In this document: piece by piece, positions 35,889 to 43,896 of the stretch
How positions within the stretch are numbered: the stretch's first letter is position 1
Layout: the number at the start of each line of letters is the position of its first letter
NCBI GenBank assembly: GCA_013203185.1
Contig: JABMOS010000154.1
Location: forward strand, 1-53,362
Origin: Fidelibacterota bacterium
Lineage (GTDB): Bacteria; Fidelibacterota; UBA8477; JABMPR01
Reading direction: 5' to 3'
DNA length: 53,362 bases
The notes under the pieces: model-generated
Seen by the model: only the letters and a program-made list of their open reading frames with translations
Told to the model about the DNA's origin: nothing
Databases searched by the model: none
Made by a program: the position numbers and the translations under genes

Positions 35889-36601
35889 TTTACTACACTC
35901 ACCTGTCTGGAGATGGTTTCTCCTGCACCTGTAGCACTGATGATATAATTTCCAGAGGACAGGCCATTCATATTCCATTGGAGATGGTTCTTACCAGAAT
36001 TTAACTGGTAATTCCTGGTCATGATTTCTCTTCCATCCATGGAATACAGAATAATTGAATAAGTCCCGCTCTTTTCGAGATTCAGATTAAAGTTTACTGA
36101 TGCATTTGTTGGATTCGGGTAAAGATGAGAGAGTTCAAATGAGGTTGGTCTTTCCAAAGACCCATCCACAGAAACGGCCACAAATTCTAATCTAAAATTA
36201 ACTGAATCGACTTCCATGGTTGTGGAGTCTACTGCAAACATTGTCCAACGTCCTATGCCCTCTTCAGCATTGGGATAGGTATCAAGCGTAAATTCAGCTG
36301 TATCTGAAGCAGCCAGATCAAAGGTAAATGTATCCAGAAAGGGTGGCAGACAAGCCGGCCCAACACAAAATGAATTGGTCCAACCAGCGGGTATTTCATG
36401 AGTAACTCTGGTTACTGTGATCGGTTGAGATGAGGCGGCAAAGCTAAATATTTCACCATGAAGAATAACCAATTCTTCATTACCAATATAGGCTGTATCA
36501 TGTTGAATAAATTCAAAGTTATTGCTTTGCCCAAAAACAGCAGGGGCAAGACCTAGCGTTAAAATCAATATTTTAAACGGGTTGGATGTGTTCCTCGTCA
36601 T
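35885..36601 (-). CDS. Secreted protein with a Por/T9SS type A C-terminal sorting domain
   Basis: A 238-residue exported protein. The signal is about 1-25 (LILTLGLAPAVFGQ). A beta-rich middle (26-150) carries two Cys close together (SFCVGPACLPP) and aligns with no family I know. Residues about 160-238 are the sorting domain, with LYPNPTNASVNF, IILYSMDGREI and GLSSGNYIISA as the three expected blocks. The ATG at 36601 follows AAGGAAGAG inside the preceding gene, with a 29-base overlap. It is probably delivered to the outside by a type IX-like secretion system encoded elsewhere. Confidence 0.8.
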   Translation of the reverse strand: MTRNTSNPFKILILTLGLAPAVFGQSNNFEFIQHDTAYIGNEELVILHGEIFSFAASSQPITVTRVTHEIPAGWTNSFCVGPACLPPFLDTFTFDLAASDTAEFTLDTYPNAEEGIGRWTMFAVDSTTMEVDSVNFRLEFVAVSVDGSLERPTSFELSHLYPNPTNASVNFNLNLEKSGTYSIILYSMDGREIMTRNYQLNSGKNHLQWNMNGLSSGNYIISATGAGETISRQVSVVK

Positions 36602-36794
36602 CAGTTTTCTCTTCCTTTTCCTTGGCTGGCCACATAAAAATAAGACCCATCACAGCTCCATAGGCTGTACTAATGTACGGATTCGAGGTTATTGCACACG
36701 TTCCTGAAGCGCATCCAATATAATAGTAATAAAGGTATCCGAGGATAGCTCCAACTGCTAAACCTGATAACATTTTAATGTATCTTTTCTTCAT
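36573..36794 (-). CDS. DUF6132-like small membrane protein
   Basis: A 73-residue protein with two membrane helices joined by a loop containing two Cys (GCASGTCAITSNPYISTAYG). This YYYIGCxSGxCxITSNP pattern is that of DUF6132, which I recall being often found next to rhodaneses and YeeE-type sulfur genes. The C-terminus is charged (KEKEEKTDDEEH). It overlaps the rhodanese gene by 4 bases. Function unknown, presumably in sulfur or thiol handling at the membrane. Confidence 0.78.
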   Translation of the reverse strand: MKKRYIKMLSGLAVGAILGYLYYYYIGCASGTCAITSNPYISTAYGAVMGLIFMWPAKEKEEKTDDEEHIQPV

Positions 36795-37195
36795 TGTTGA
36801 ATTCTTTCTTCGCTAAACATACCATTTTCCATGTAGGATGCATCAAAACCTGCTAACTTCAGGACGCGAGCGCCTTGCCGTGAACGATTGCCTGTGGGAC
36901 ACAAAACCAACATCGATTGATCCTTATATTTGTTTAGTTCCATACACCGAGCTTCAAGTGCAAGGAGGGGAATCTGTATTGTATTCATCCAGGGTGCTGG
37001 TCGAGCTGCTATTTCGGATTCCGTACGAACATCTATTAAAATATACTGGCTGGAGTCAGAATACTGTCTGCTGAAGGACGCAAGGCTCATTGTTGGAATA
37101 TCATAGTGATCCCCGTAGATGCCTTCAACACCCATATAAATGGTGCCCCCAGTTCCCAGCAGAATCAGGGAATAGGCTATTAAGCGGTAAATCAT
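36791..37195 (-). CDS. Membrane-anchored rhodanese-like sulfurtransferase
   Basis: A 134-residue protein with an N-terminal membrane helix or signal (5-24) and a single rhodanese domain (ILIDVRTESEIAARPAPWMN). Unlike the rhodanese of the reductase operon, the active-site loop is intact: VLCPTGNRSRQGARVL gives Cys-x4-Arg-type geometry expected for persulfide formation. It is predicted to work on the outer face of the inner membrane. It overlaps the OsmC gene and the DUF6132 gene by 4 bases each. Confidence 0.9.
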   Translation of the reverse strand: MIYRLIAYSLILLGTGGTIYMGVEGIYGDHYDIPTMSLASFSRQYSDSSQYILIDVRTESEIAARPAPWMNTIQIPLLALEARCMELNKYKDQSMLVLCPTGNRSRQGARVLKLAGFDASYMENGMFSEERIQQ

Positions 37196-37614
37196 GCGGT
37201 GTTATGGTTCTCGACTTTTGCTGTAATTTCAACAGTAGCTGCCAGCATGGCACTTACAGAGCAATAGACATCTTTGGATAGCTTCACTGCCCGCTCTAGT
37301 TTTTTTTGTGGAAGATCTTTCCCATAGAAATGATACGTCATGTCAATTTGGGTGTAGACCTTGGGATGCTCCTCAGCTCGCTCAGCATGAATATCAATTT
37401 CAAAATTTTCTACACTGACTTTCATTTTCTTCAAAATCGTCTCAACATCAATACCGGTGCATCCTCCGAGACCAAACAGAACCATTTCCATTGGACCACT
37501 TGCCGCCTCCTGGCCACCCACCTTTTTTGATACATCCATCATGGTCCAATGATTTGAAGTACCTCTAGCGGCAAAGGTTCCGCCCTTCACCTGTTGAATC
37601 TTTACATCTGGCAT
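37192..37614 (-). CDS. OsmC family protein
   Basis: A 140-residue cytoplasmic thiol-dependent peroxide-reducing protein of the OsmC/YhfA group. The two redox Cys are in LFGLGGCTGIDVETIL (about residue 52) and KDVYCSVSAMLA (about 117). OsmC and relatives also act on persulfides in some species. It opens the strongly overlapping run of eight genes toward DUF2231. Confidence 0.9.
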   Translation of the reverse strand: MPDVKIQQVKGGTFAARGTSNHWTMMDVSKKVGGQEAASGPMEMVLFGLGGCTGIDVETILKKMKVSVENFEIDIHAERAEEHPKVYTQIDMTYHFYGKDLPQKKLERAVKLSKDVYCSVSAMLAATVEITAKVENHNTA

Positions 37615-37660
37615 AATCTGTAACCCTAAATTTCACATATTACCATTGCCCTGACACCAC

Positions 37661-37690
37661 CTAATATGGTCCCCCAGGACAACAAATCAA
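37661..37690 (-). promoter_or_regulatory. Possible promoter for the OsmC-led operon
   Basis: TTGATT and TATTAG on the minus strand are 18 bases apart in the 79-base gap before the OsmC gene. Only a moderate match; the gene could equally be read from upstream. Confidence 0.3.
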
Positions 37691-37693
37691 TTT

Positions 37694-37900
37694 CTATAAT
37701 GCTTGTCCCAATATGAGAGCATTCATTCTTTGTACGATGTCATCAATATTGGTGAGACCCTTTTCAATGGCTTGTGCCTCCAGAGTACCCCACAGAGCCT
37801 CGCCACAAGCCAGACAAACAATTCCTTCTATTTTAAGTGGTCCAATTAATTTGGGATATTCCTGGACCAGATCTTCGATCAAGATTTCTTTATTTATCAT
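37694..37900 (-). CDS. DUF1858 domain redox-disulfide protein
   Basis: A 68-residue cytoplasmic protein that is just one DUF1858 domain, known from the hybrid-cluster-protein-associated redox disulfide domain. The CLAC motif (IVCLACGEALWG, Cys29 and Cys32) is in place, and a YPKLIGPLKIEG segment precedes it. It probably passes electrons or sulfur between proteins. AGGA lies 7 bases before the ATG. It is between the flavoprotein and the OsmC gene. Confidence 0.85.
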   Translation of the reverse strand: MINKEILIEDLVQEYPKLIGPLKIEGIVCLACGEALWGTLEAQAIEKGLTNIDDIVQRMNALILGQAL

Positions 37901-37920
37901 TTGCTATTCCTGTATTTTTT

Positions 37921-37933
37921 TTGACCTGGTCAA
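37921..37933. promoter_or_regulatory. Short palindrome before the DUF1858 gene
   Basis: TTGACC and GGTCAA are perfect arms around one base. It directly abuts a 32-base palindrome. The TTGACC could serve as a -35 box on the minus strand or the whole as an operator; no good -10 is seen at the right distance. Confidence 0.35.
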
Positions 37934-37964
37934 AGTAGAGACCTAGCATGCTAGGTCTCTACTT
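37933..37964 (-). terminator. Long perfect palindrome overlapping the flavoprotein stop codon
   Basis: A 16-base arm (AAGTAGAGACCTAGCA) is followed at once by its exact reverse complement with no loop. It includes the TAG stop of the upstream flavoprotein gene. The transcript would fold into a very stable hairpin, but only TTT follows on the minus strand, so it could be a terminator, an mRNA-stability element or a protein-binding site. Confidence 0.5.
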
Positions 37965-39308
37965 GTTGGCTACGTTTGCAGCAACATGAATGGGATCATA
38001 GACTGGTGCAAAAGGAGGAGCATAGGTTAAATCCAACATCCCTATATCCTCGGTAGTCATTTTTGCAGTGATGGCAGTCGCCAGAACATCCAAGCGCTTG
38101 GCCACGCCTTCCTGGCCCACCATTTGGGCACCCAGAACTCGCCCGGTACCTTTCTCCACAATAAGTTTTATGCTCATAGGTGTAGATCCAGGGTAATAGT
38201 GTGCACGACTACCGCCTGTAATAGTTGTTGTTTCAAACTCGCCAAGATTCTCAATTTTTCTGGCCTGCTTCTCTGTCAATCCAGTCTGGGCAATGGTATA
38301 GTCGAATACTTTGGCAACAGCAGTCCCCAATATGCCCGGAAACCTGACGCTACCTCCAGCCATGTTTTCCCCGGCAGCTCGCCCGCCCTTATTGGCAGAT
38401 GGAGCCATGGGAATCCACATACTCTCATCTAGAACAAGATGATTATGCTCGGCACAGTCACCAGCGGCAAAGATATTTTCCACGTTGGTTTGCATGTGGT
38501 CATCAATAAGAATTGCACCACTTTTGCCAACCTTAATTCCAGCTTCTGTGGCCAGCTCAGCGTTTGGCATGACACCTGTGGAAACAATGACCATATCCGT
38601 CTGGAATTGCCCGGCGGTTGTTTGAACCTGTAGCCCTCTGTCAGATTTCTCGAGGCTTTTTACTGTTGTTTCAAACTGGAGATCAACCCCGTGCTCAATA
38701 ACATTCTCAGTCACTTTTTCCAGAAGGTCCTTGTCCATTGAAGGTGCGATCTGATCGCCCCTGACAACCATGGATACATCAATATCGAGATGTCTGCAAG
38801 CTTCTGCCATTTCTAACCCGATATGTCCACCACCAATAATGGTTACATGTTTTATCTCTTGCTCTGATATAAAATTTTTGATAAGATGACCATCTGCCAG
38901 GCTTCGTAAGGTAAAAACACTTGGTGAAGTAATACCCGGGATGGGGGGTACAATTGCCCGAGCGCCAGTTGCCAGGAGAAGTGCATCATATGTTTCCACA
39001 AATTCGTTACCTGTGTTCAAATCCTGTACGACAATGCTATTCATGGAAGGATTAATTTTGGTTACTTCATGCCTGATACGCACATCAATATTTCTTTTAT
39101 CACGCGCTATCTCCGGTGTGAGCACTTGTAGTTTGCTACCATCATCTATGACACCACTGATCCAATAGGGCATACCACAGGCGGCAAAACTAATGTGCGG
39201 CCCTTTCTCAAAGACCACGAGTTCTGATTCTGGTTGCATGCGCCTGATTTTACTGGCAGCACTCATTCCAGCAGCATCTCCACCGATTATCACATATTTT
39301 TTATTCAT
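37959..39308 (-). CDS. CoA-disulfide reductase/NADH oxidase-like flavoprotein
   Basis: A 449-residue FAD/NAD(P)H enzyme of the single-Cys pyridine nucleotide-disulfide family (CoADR, NADH oxidase, NADH-dependent persulfide reductase). The start at 39308 has GAGGGG. The FAD motif is VIIGGDAAGMSAASK, the redox Cys44 is in FAACGMPYWISG, the NADH motif is VTIIGGGHIGLEMA, and TNVENIFAAGDCAE is the second FAD motif. There is no fused rhodanese, but a rhodanese and a DUF1858 protein are a few genes downstream, the parts that are joined in some persulfide reductases. Confidence 0.9.
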   Translation of the reverse strand: MNKKYVIIGGDAAGMSAASKIRRMQPESELVVFEKGPHISFAACGMPYWISGVIDDGSKLQVLTPEIARDKRNIDVRIRHEVTKINPSMNSIVVQDLNTGNEFVETYDALLLATGARAIVPPIPGITSPSVFTLRSLADGHLIKNFISEQEIKHVTIIGGGHIGLEMAEACRHLDIDVSMVVRGDQIAPSMDKDLLEKVTENVIEHGVDLQFETTVKSLEKSDRGLQVQTTAGQFQTDMVIVSTGVMPNAELATEAGIKVGKSGAILIDDHMQTNVENIFAAGDCAEHNHLVLDESMWIPMAPSANKGGRAAGENMAGGSVRFPGILGTAVAKVFDYTIAQTGLTEKQARKIENLGEFETTTITGGSRAHYYPGSTPMSIKLIVEKGTGRVLGAQMVGQEGVAKRLDVLATAITAKMTTEDIGMLDLTYAPPFAPVYDPIHVAANVANK

Positions 39309-39408
39309 TAATCCCCTCTCAGGATAGCAGTCCCCATTATATCCTTTGAGTGTAGTATCTAGGGCTGGTGACAAACTATTATTTGTCGGCATATTTTGCA
39401 GTGAGCAC

Positions 39409-39438
39409 AAAAAAAAGGGAGCATACTGCTCCCTTTTT
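39409..39438 (-). terminator. Rho-independent terminator after groES
   Basis: AAAAAGGGAGC and GCTCCCTTTTT form a perfect 11-base stem with a 5-base loop. On the minus strand eight Ts follow. It lies 20 bases after the groES stop and ends that transcript. Confidence 0.93.
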
Positions 39439-39457
39439 AATCAGTTGTGCCTCGAAT

Positions 39458-39727
39458 CTAGCTAAGCTTGGCCAGAATATCACTCCGATTAAGGATGAGG
39501 TAATCTGTACCATCATAGGTGAGATCATCTCCAGCATACTTGCCATAGAGGATAACATCACCCTCTTTGATTAATTCCTGTAATTCTTCATCATTACCCA
39601 CAGCCGCAACACTGCCACGACGTGGTTTTTCTTTGGCTGTATCTGGAATAATAATACCAGAGGCTGTAGTTTCCTCTTCACCTGCAGGAACAACTAATAC
39701 ACGATCATCTAAAGGTTGAATTTTCAT
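39458..39727 (-). CDS. groES: Co-chaperonin GroES
   Basis: GroES caps the GroEL folding chamber. The 89 residues have the usual MKIQPLDDRVLVVP start, the mobile loop (EETTASGIIIPDTA) and the KYAGDDLTYDGTDYLIL end. An AGGAGAT site precedes the ATG. No groEL gene follows: a strong terminator comes directly after. The gene before it is a glutaredoxin. Confidence 0.95.
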   Translation of the reverse strand: MKIQPLDDRVLVVPAGEEETTASGIIIPDTAKEKPRRGSVAAVGNDEELQELIKEGDVILYGKYAGDDLTYDGTDYLILNRSDILAKLS

Positions 39728-39736
39728 TTTTATCTC

Positions 39737-39991
39737 CTATATCCCTAATAAACTATTAATTTTATTTCTATCAAAGCCAACGACGGGACGATTATTAATC
39801 CATAATTGCGGAACGCCCTGCTGGCCTGTTTTTCTTAGCATATCTTGAGCAGCTCTTTGATTTCTGCTAACATCTATCTCTTTAAACTTAATCCCGTTCT
39901 CTCTCAAATAACGCTTTGCCGTCGTACAATGTGAACAAGTCGGGGTGGTAAACATAACTACTTTTTTAGCCTGTGCTGTCAATGTTGCCAT
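39737..39991 (-). CDS. Glutaredoxin/NrdH-like protein
   Basis: An 84-residue thioredoxin-fold protein. The active site is FTTPTCSHCTTAKRYL (Cys19/Cys22), the cis-Pro lies in QQGVPQLWINN, and GFDRNKINSLL matches the C-terminal part of glutaredoxin-like proteins. It is cytoplasmic. It starts 3 bases after the anti-sigma-like gene stop, so it is likely part of the same stress transcript. Confidence 0.88.
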   Translation of the reverse strand: MATLTAQAKKVVMFTTPTCSHCTTAKRYLRENGIKFKEIDVSRNQRAAQDMLRKTGQQGVPQLWINNRPVVGFDRNKINSLLGI

Positions 39992-39994
39992 TTT

Positions 39995-40246
39995 CTAGAG
40001 GTCCTTCTTCAGCTGATCTAAATTTAGTACTTTGAACAGGCGTTCAGATACTCCATTGGGGAGATCGCATTCATCTTCCAAAGCCTTATACAGCTTAACG
40101 GACCGCTGCATGGTATCATAGTAAACTCTGCACTCGGGACATTCTTCCATGAGCAGGCCTACTTCCTGACATAATTCAGAGCCAATATCCGCACCGAAGT
40201 CCAGACAGATTTTCTTTTGTAACTCTACATCATGCTTCGGTTTCAT
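39995..40246 (-). CDS. Anti-sigma-factor-like zinc-finger protein
   Basis: An 83-residue soluble protein directly behind the ECF sigma gene (TAATG, one shared base). It has the start of a zinc-binding anti-sigma domain, MEECPECRVYYDTM, plus two earlier Cys (KKICLDFG, SELCQEVG). In the usual motif a His lies four residues before the CxxC; here that residue is Leu. There is no membrane helix, which makes it like the cytoplasmic, redox-sensing anti-sigma type. The role is inferred from position and the Cys pattern. Confidence 0.7.
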   Translation of the reverse strand: MKPKHDVELQKKICLDFGADIGSELCQEVGLLMEECPECRVYYDTMQRSVKLYKALEDECDLPNGVSERLFKVLNLDQLKKDL

Positions 40247-40857
40247 TATACCAACCAACCTTCACGCTTTAAAAAGGTACTCATACGGTCTCTCAAAAAA
40301 AGTCTAGCCCTCATAAGCCTTACCTTTACATTGCTCTCAGAAAGCTCCAGTATTTCGGCTGTTTTTGCCGTAGATAACTCCTCCAGATCCCTCAAGACAA
40401 ATACTGAACGATACTTTTCATCCAGATCATCTAAAGCCACTTTGAGGGCAATTTTAAACTCTTCATCAGAAACTTTGGTTTCTATATACTCCGGCCAATC
40501 TGCTATTTTCAGACCATGGAGATTTTCGAAATCCGGTTCCTGAATGGAGTAGGAAATCTGCATCCTGGATTGCTTCCGCATTTTGCCTAGAGCGATATTC
40601 ACACCGATACGATAAATCCAGGTATAGAAGCTGGAATTACCCTTGAAAGTATGAATCTTTTGAAATGCTGTGATGAAAGTTTCCTGAAGCATATCTTCAG
40701 CATCTTCATTATTTCGCAACATGCGCAAACCCAAATTATAGATACGGGAAGAATAGGTTGTCACCAGTTGTGACTGAACCTTCCGGTCTCCATCTCGGGC
40801 TGCCTGGATTAGCTCCGGCGTCTCTTCAATTGTCAATTCACGTCTAATTGGATGCAA
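40246..40857 (-). CDS. ECF (RpoE-like) sigma factor
   Basis: A 203-residue group 4 sigma factor. Region 2 includes LRNNEDAEDMLQETFITAFQ and NSSFYTWIYRIGVNIAL; region 4 is DEKYRSVFVLRDLEELSTAK and ILELSESNVKVRLMRAR. The start is uncertain: the TTG at 40857 has an AAAAGGA site at very short spacing, and a second TTG lies seven codons on. It heads the anti-sigma, glutaredoxin and groES genes and follows the DUF4920 gene by 33 bases. Confidence 0.92.
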   Translation of the reverse strand: MHPIRRELTIEETPELIQAARDGDRKVQSQLVTTYSSRIYNLGLRMLRNNEDAEDMLQETFITAFQKIHTFKGNSSFYTWIYRIGVNIALGKMRKQSRMQISYSIQEPDFENLHGLKIADWPEYIETKVSDEEFKIALKVALDDLDEKYRSVFVLRDLEELSTAKTAEILELSESNVKVRLMRARLFLRDRMSTFLKREGWLV

Positions 40858-40890
40858 TTCCTTTTCAATCGTTACAGAAGGAAATATTCT

Positions 40891-41388
40891 TTATGATAAG
40901 ACCAGACCAGTTGAAACCATGGTGTAGCGCATATCAGCTACTTTGTGAACTGTCTTCTCTGCACGTTCGCTTTCGCAAGCTCCTCCACCACTATGTTCGC
41001 CACCCTCTGCACAAGCCTGATGAGACCCTAAGGGATTTGAAATTTTCTCAACAATGAACAGTCCCTCCATATCAACATTTCGACCCACTGCATTGGCTGG
41101 AATGATAAATGCTTCATCTTTGAATCGAACGGTTAAGACATTTTGTCCGTCACTCACTTGCATCCAGCAGCCCTTGTGTTTACAGAGATCTGACACAGTA
41201 CCGGAGACGCGAACCATTTGACCATTGAGATCCTGAGCCTGGGTAAATATTTCTGCGACAGGTGTTACTTTGGTCATTGTAAGACCCTGGCCATATTGAT
41301 CCCCAGCCACCTCTGCTGTTTCAGAGTTACAAGCCATAAGACCAAAACTCAAAACAATTAAAACCAACATTTTTGTGTGCTTGTACAT
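40891..41388 (-). CDS. DUF4920 lipoprotein
   Basis: A 165-residue lipoprotein (lipobox LMAC, Cys20). The OB-like core has VRVSGTVSDLCKHKGCWMQV, with the CxxxGCWM pattern of DUF4920. Near the C-terminus a Cys/His/Glu-rich insertion (HQACAEGGEHSGGGACE) may bind a metal. An AAGGGGAT site precedes the ATG. It follows the PepSY protein gene by 11 bases. No known function; a metal or redox role in the periplasm is plausible. Confidence 0.82.
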   Translation of the reverse strand: MYKHTKMLVLIVLSFGLMACNSETAEVAGDQYGQGLTMTKVTPVAEIFTQAQDLNGQMVRVSGTVSDLCKHKGCWMQVSDGQNVLTVRFKDEAFIIPANAVGRNVDMEGLFIVEKISNPLGSHQACAEGGEHSGGGACESERAEKTVHKVADMRYTMVSTGLVLS

Positions 41389-41399
41389 GATATCCCCTT

Positions 41400-41822
41400 C
41401 TAAATAGTGCTATTTTTTCTAATTTTAAAATACATGTATATCCCCGTACTCCCCATCACCAGCATAACTACTGCTAAAATATCGTAAATAAGAAAGCCAT
41501 ATTTACCAAAAAAATCACCGGTATGAAGATCAAGAATTACCCAGCGGAGGGGAACGCTTTTCTCTTCACCAAATATCTCCCTGGTGCCCTGCCTATCCCT
41601 GGTGGTCACCAGTCGCTTTTCATAGTGATCAGGAAGCAAACTAAGGGGAACCCGGGATGTTTGAATGGGCTTCAAATCATCCTGGTGGATAAGGAGAATA
41701 CCCGTAATCGAAATAACAATGAGCAGGACAACTGAAACGAGACTCACCCACTTACTATAACCAAATGTATACCTGTGAAATTTGCGCCAGGTGCGCATTG
41801 ACCGAGTGGAACCCTTGCTCAA
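41400..41822 (-). CDS. PepSY-associated membrane protein
   Basis: A 140-residue protein with an N-terminal helix (about 22-45, [20 protein letters not shown]), a periplasmic PepSY-like part (about 46-108) and a C-terminal helix (112-132). The start [14 protein letters not shown] is typical of PepSY_TM proteins, often linked to iron or haem reduction. The start is a TTG (41822) with GGAG in front, overlapping the prfA stop; an ATG 24 bases further on is an alternative. Confidence 0.8.
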   Translation of the reverse strand: MSKGSTRSMRTWRKFHRYTFGYSKWVSLVSVVLLIVISITGILLIHQDDLKPIQTSRVPLSLLPDHYEKRLVTTRDRQGTREIFGEEKSVPLRWVILDLHTGDFFGKYGFLIYDILAVVMLVMGSTGIYMYFKIRKNSTI

Positions 41823-42883
41823 AGCAACTCCAGTCGGTTGACCATCTCCGCAGCCACAAGTTTCTCATGAAGTTCAGAAAGATCACCATTGGTAATTTCT
41901 TCCAAACGATATAAGGTCAAATTTATTCTGTGATCCGTAACCCGTCCCTGTGGGTAGTTGTAGGTTCTGATCTTGGCACTTCTATCACCTGTTGAAACAA
42001 GTGTTTTGCGCATGGCAGCAACTTGATTATCCTGTTTCTCATGTTCTGCAGCCAACAAGCGAGCACGTAAAACCTTCATTGCCTTATCTTTGTTCTTATG
42101 CTGAGAAGATTCATCCTGACAGGAAACCACCATGCCTGATGGCATATGGGTTATTCGGATTGCAGATTCAGTTTTATTGACATGCTGACCACCGGCGCCA
42201 CTGGCACGAAATGTGTCAATTCTTAAATCTCCAGCATTGATCTCAACGTCGACTTCCTCTGCTTCTGGTAACACAGCCACTGTGGCAGCAGAGGTATGGA
42301 TTCTCCCACTACTCTCAGTCTGAGGAATTCTCTGAACGCGATGAACGCCACTTTCAAACTTTAGGGTACCATACGCATCTGCACCTGTAACCTCGATAAT
42401 GGCTTCCTTGGTTCCGCCGCCACCCAGCTCGTTCAAAGTGATGAATTCATACTTCCAGTTGTTTGTTTCTGTATATCTGAGATACATACGGACGAGATCT
42501 GAGGCAAACAATGCAGCTTCATCGCCACCAGCTCCAGCTCTGATCTCAAGAATTGCAGCTCCCTGATCCAGGGGATCTTTGGGGATTAGAAGAATTTTTA
42601 AATCATCCTCAAGTTTAGACTTTTCTGCTAGAGAATCATCCAGTTCTTCTCGAACAATTTCTTTTAGCTCATCATCATCACCATGGAGAATGGACTCACC
42701 CTCTTCGATATTGGTCATGAGCTCTTCATAGCTATGAAATACTTCCAGCACATGGGATAGGTCGTTGTGTTCTCTGGCTATTTTCGCATATTTGCGATTA
42801 TTGGCCATAAGCTCAGGATCAGAAAGTTGATCCTCGAGTTCCTTAAATTTCACCTTCAGAGCAGGAAGTTTTTCTAATAACAT
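41819..42883 (-). CDS. prfA: Peptide chain release factor 1
   Basis: RF1 ends translation at UAA and UAG. The 354 residues carry the GGQ loop ([18 protein letters not shown]), and [20 protein letters not shown] supplies the PxT stop-codon recognition element of RF1 rather than the SPF of RF2. The start shares one base with the DUF1385 stop (TAATG). No prmC gene, which modifies the GGQ Gln, follows here. Confidence 0.97.
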   Translation of the reverse strand: MLLEKLPALKVKFKELEDQLSDPELMANNRKYAKIAREHNDLSHVLEVFHSYEELMTNIEEGESILHGDDDELKEIVREELDDSLAEKSKLEDDLKILLIPKDPLDQGAAILEIRAGAGGDEAALFASDLVRMYLRYTETNNWKYEFITLNELGGGGTKEAIIEVTGADAYGTLKFESGVHRVQRIPQTESSGRIHTSAATVAVLPEAEEVDVEINAGDLRIDTFRASGAGGQHVNKTESAIRITHMPSGMVVSCQDESSQHKNKDKAMKVLRARLLAAEHEKQDNQVAAMRKTLVSTGDRSAKIRTYNYPQGRVTDHRINLTLYRLEEITNGDLSELHEKLVAAEMVNRLELL

Positions 42884-43878
42884 TAGTCAATGGCCTCAGC
42901 AACATAAGATTGACCCTGATATTTCTCCAGATCATCTCCAAAGGCAAACTTCAGTGACTCAAGTGCGACAGTGAGCTGGTCATCATCAGGTTCTCTAGTT
43001 GTGATATTCTGAAGCCAGATGCCAGGGGCTGCTAATGCTCGTACCCAGGCGATATGACGATATTTTGAGCTTAGCTTCAATATTTCGTATCCTACCCCGG
43101 CAACGAATGGAATCAATGGCAGGTGTGTCAGTAATCTTATCTGCAGGGTCATTTCGCCAGCAAAGAGTTTCACAATACTGTCAATAATGGCAAACATGAC
43201 AATGGATGACAAGAGAACGATAAAAATAAAACTGGTCCCACATCGAGGATGTTGGGTTTGGAAGGGCTTTGCAGATTCAAGATCCAACGGCTTTCCAGCT
43301 TCAAACGTGTAGACAGCTTTGTGTTCAGCACCATGATACTGAAAGAGCCTTTTCACATCATCCAGGAGCGAAATTCCCCAGAGATAGGTGAGAAATAGTG
43401 CAATTCTGATAATTCCAGACACCACATTAAAAGTAAATGCCGTCTCTGAAAGATTTAGCAGGTTACCTGTCACGAATATGGGTGTGACAAAGAAAAGGCC
43501 TAATCCGATTCCTAGGGCTAGAACGGTTCCAAGAAACGATAATACCTTGTCCTTAATTGACATCTCAGCCGAACTATCTTCCTCATACGCTATTTCAGCG
43601 GACTCATTGAGGGTGCCAATGCCCATTTTCATGGATTCAAAAAGAGCTATCATACCACGAATAACCGGTTTTTTGAGTATAGCATATTTTTCTGTGAGCG
43701 ACGTGAACTCCTGGCGTCGGGTAATAATCTCGCCTTGGGGATTCCTCACAGCAATAGCATATGCTCCAGGCACGCGCATCATCACACCTTCAATGATAGC
43801 TTGCCCACCGACCAGTATGGTTTGCTGGGCGGTGAGGAATGCCTGAATAAAAACGCGGATTGAGCGCTTGAGCTTCAA
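42883..43878 (-). CDS. DUF1385 membrane protein
   Basis: A 331-residue protein with about four or five membrane helices (about 110-135, 140-165, 222-245, 250-275). Signature motifs are [36 protein letters not shown] and [15 protein letters not shown]1385 genes often lie between rpmE and prfA, as here, but the role is not settled. A TTG at 43878 is the longest start and lacks a clear ribosome site, so the true start may be inside the first 20 codons. Confidence 0.9.
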   Translation of the reverse strand: MKLKRSIRVFIQAFLTAQQTILVGGQAIIEGVMMRVPGAYAIAVRNPQGEIITRRQEFTSLTEKYAILKKPVIRGMIALFESMKMGIGTLNESAEIAYEEDSSAEMSIKDKVLSFLGTVLALGIGLGLFFVTPIFVTGNLLNLSETAFTFNVVSGIIRIALFLTYLWGISLLDDVKRLFQYHGAEHKAVYTFEAGKPLDLESAKPFQTQHPRCGTSFIFIVLLSSIVMFAIIDSIVKLFAGEMTLQIRLLTHLPLIPFVAGVGYEILKLSSKYRHIAWVRALAAPGIWLQNITTREPDDDQLTVALESLKFAFGDDLEKYQGQSYVAEAID

Positions 43879-43896
43879 ATCGGCTTTAGAATGGAT

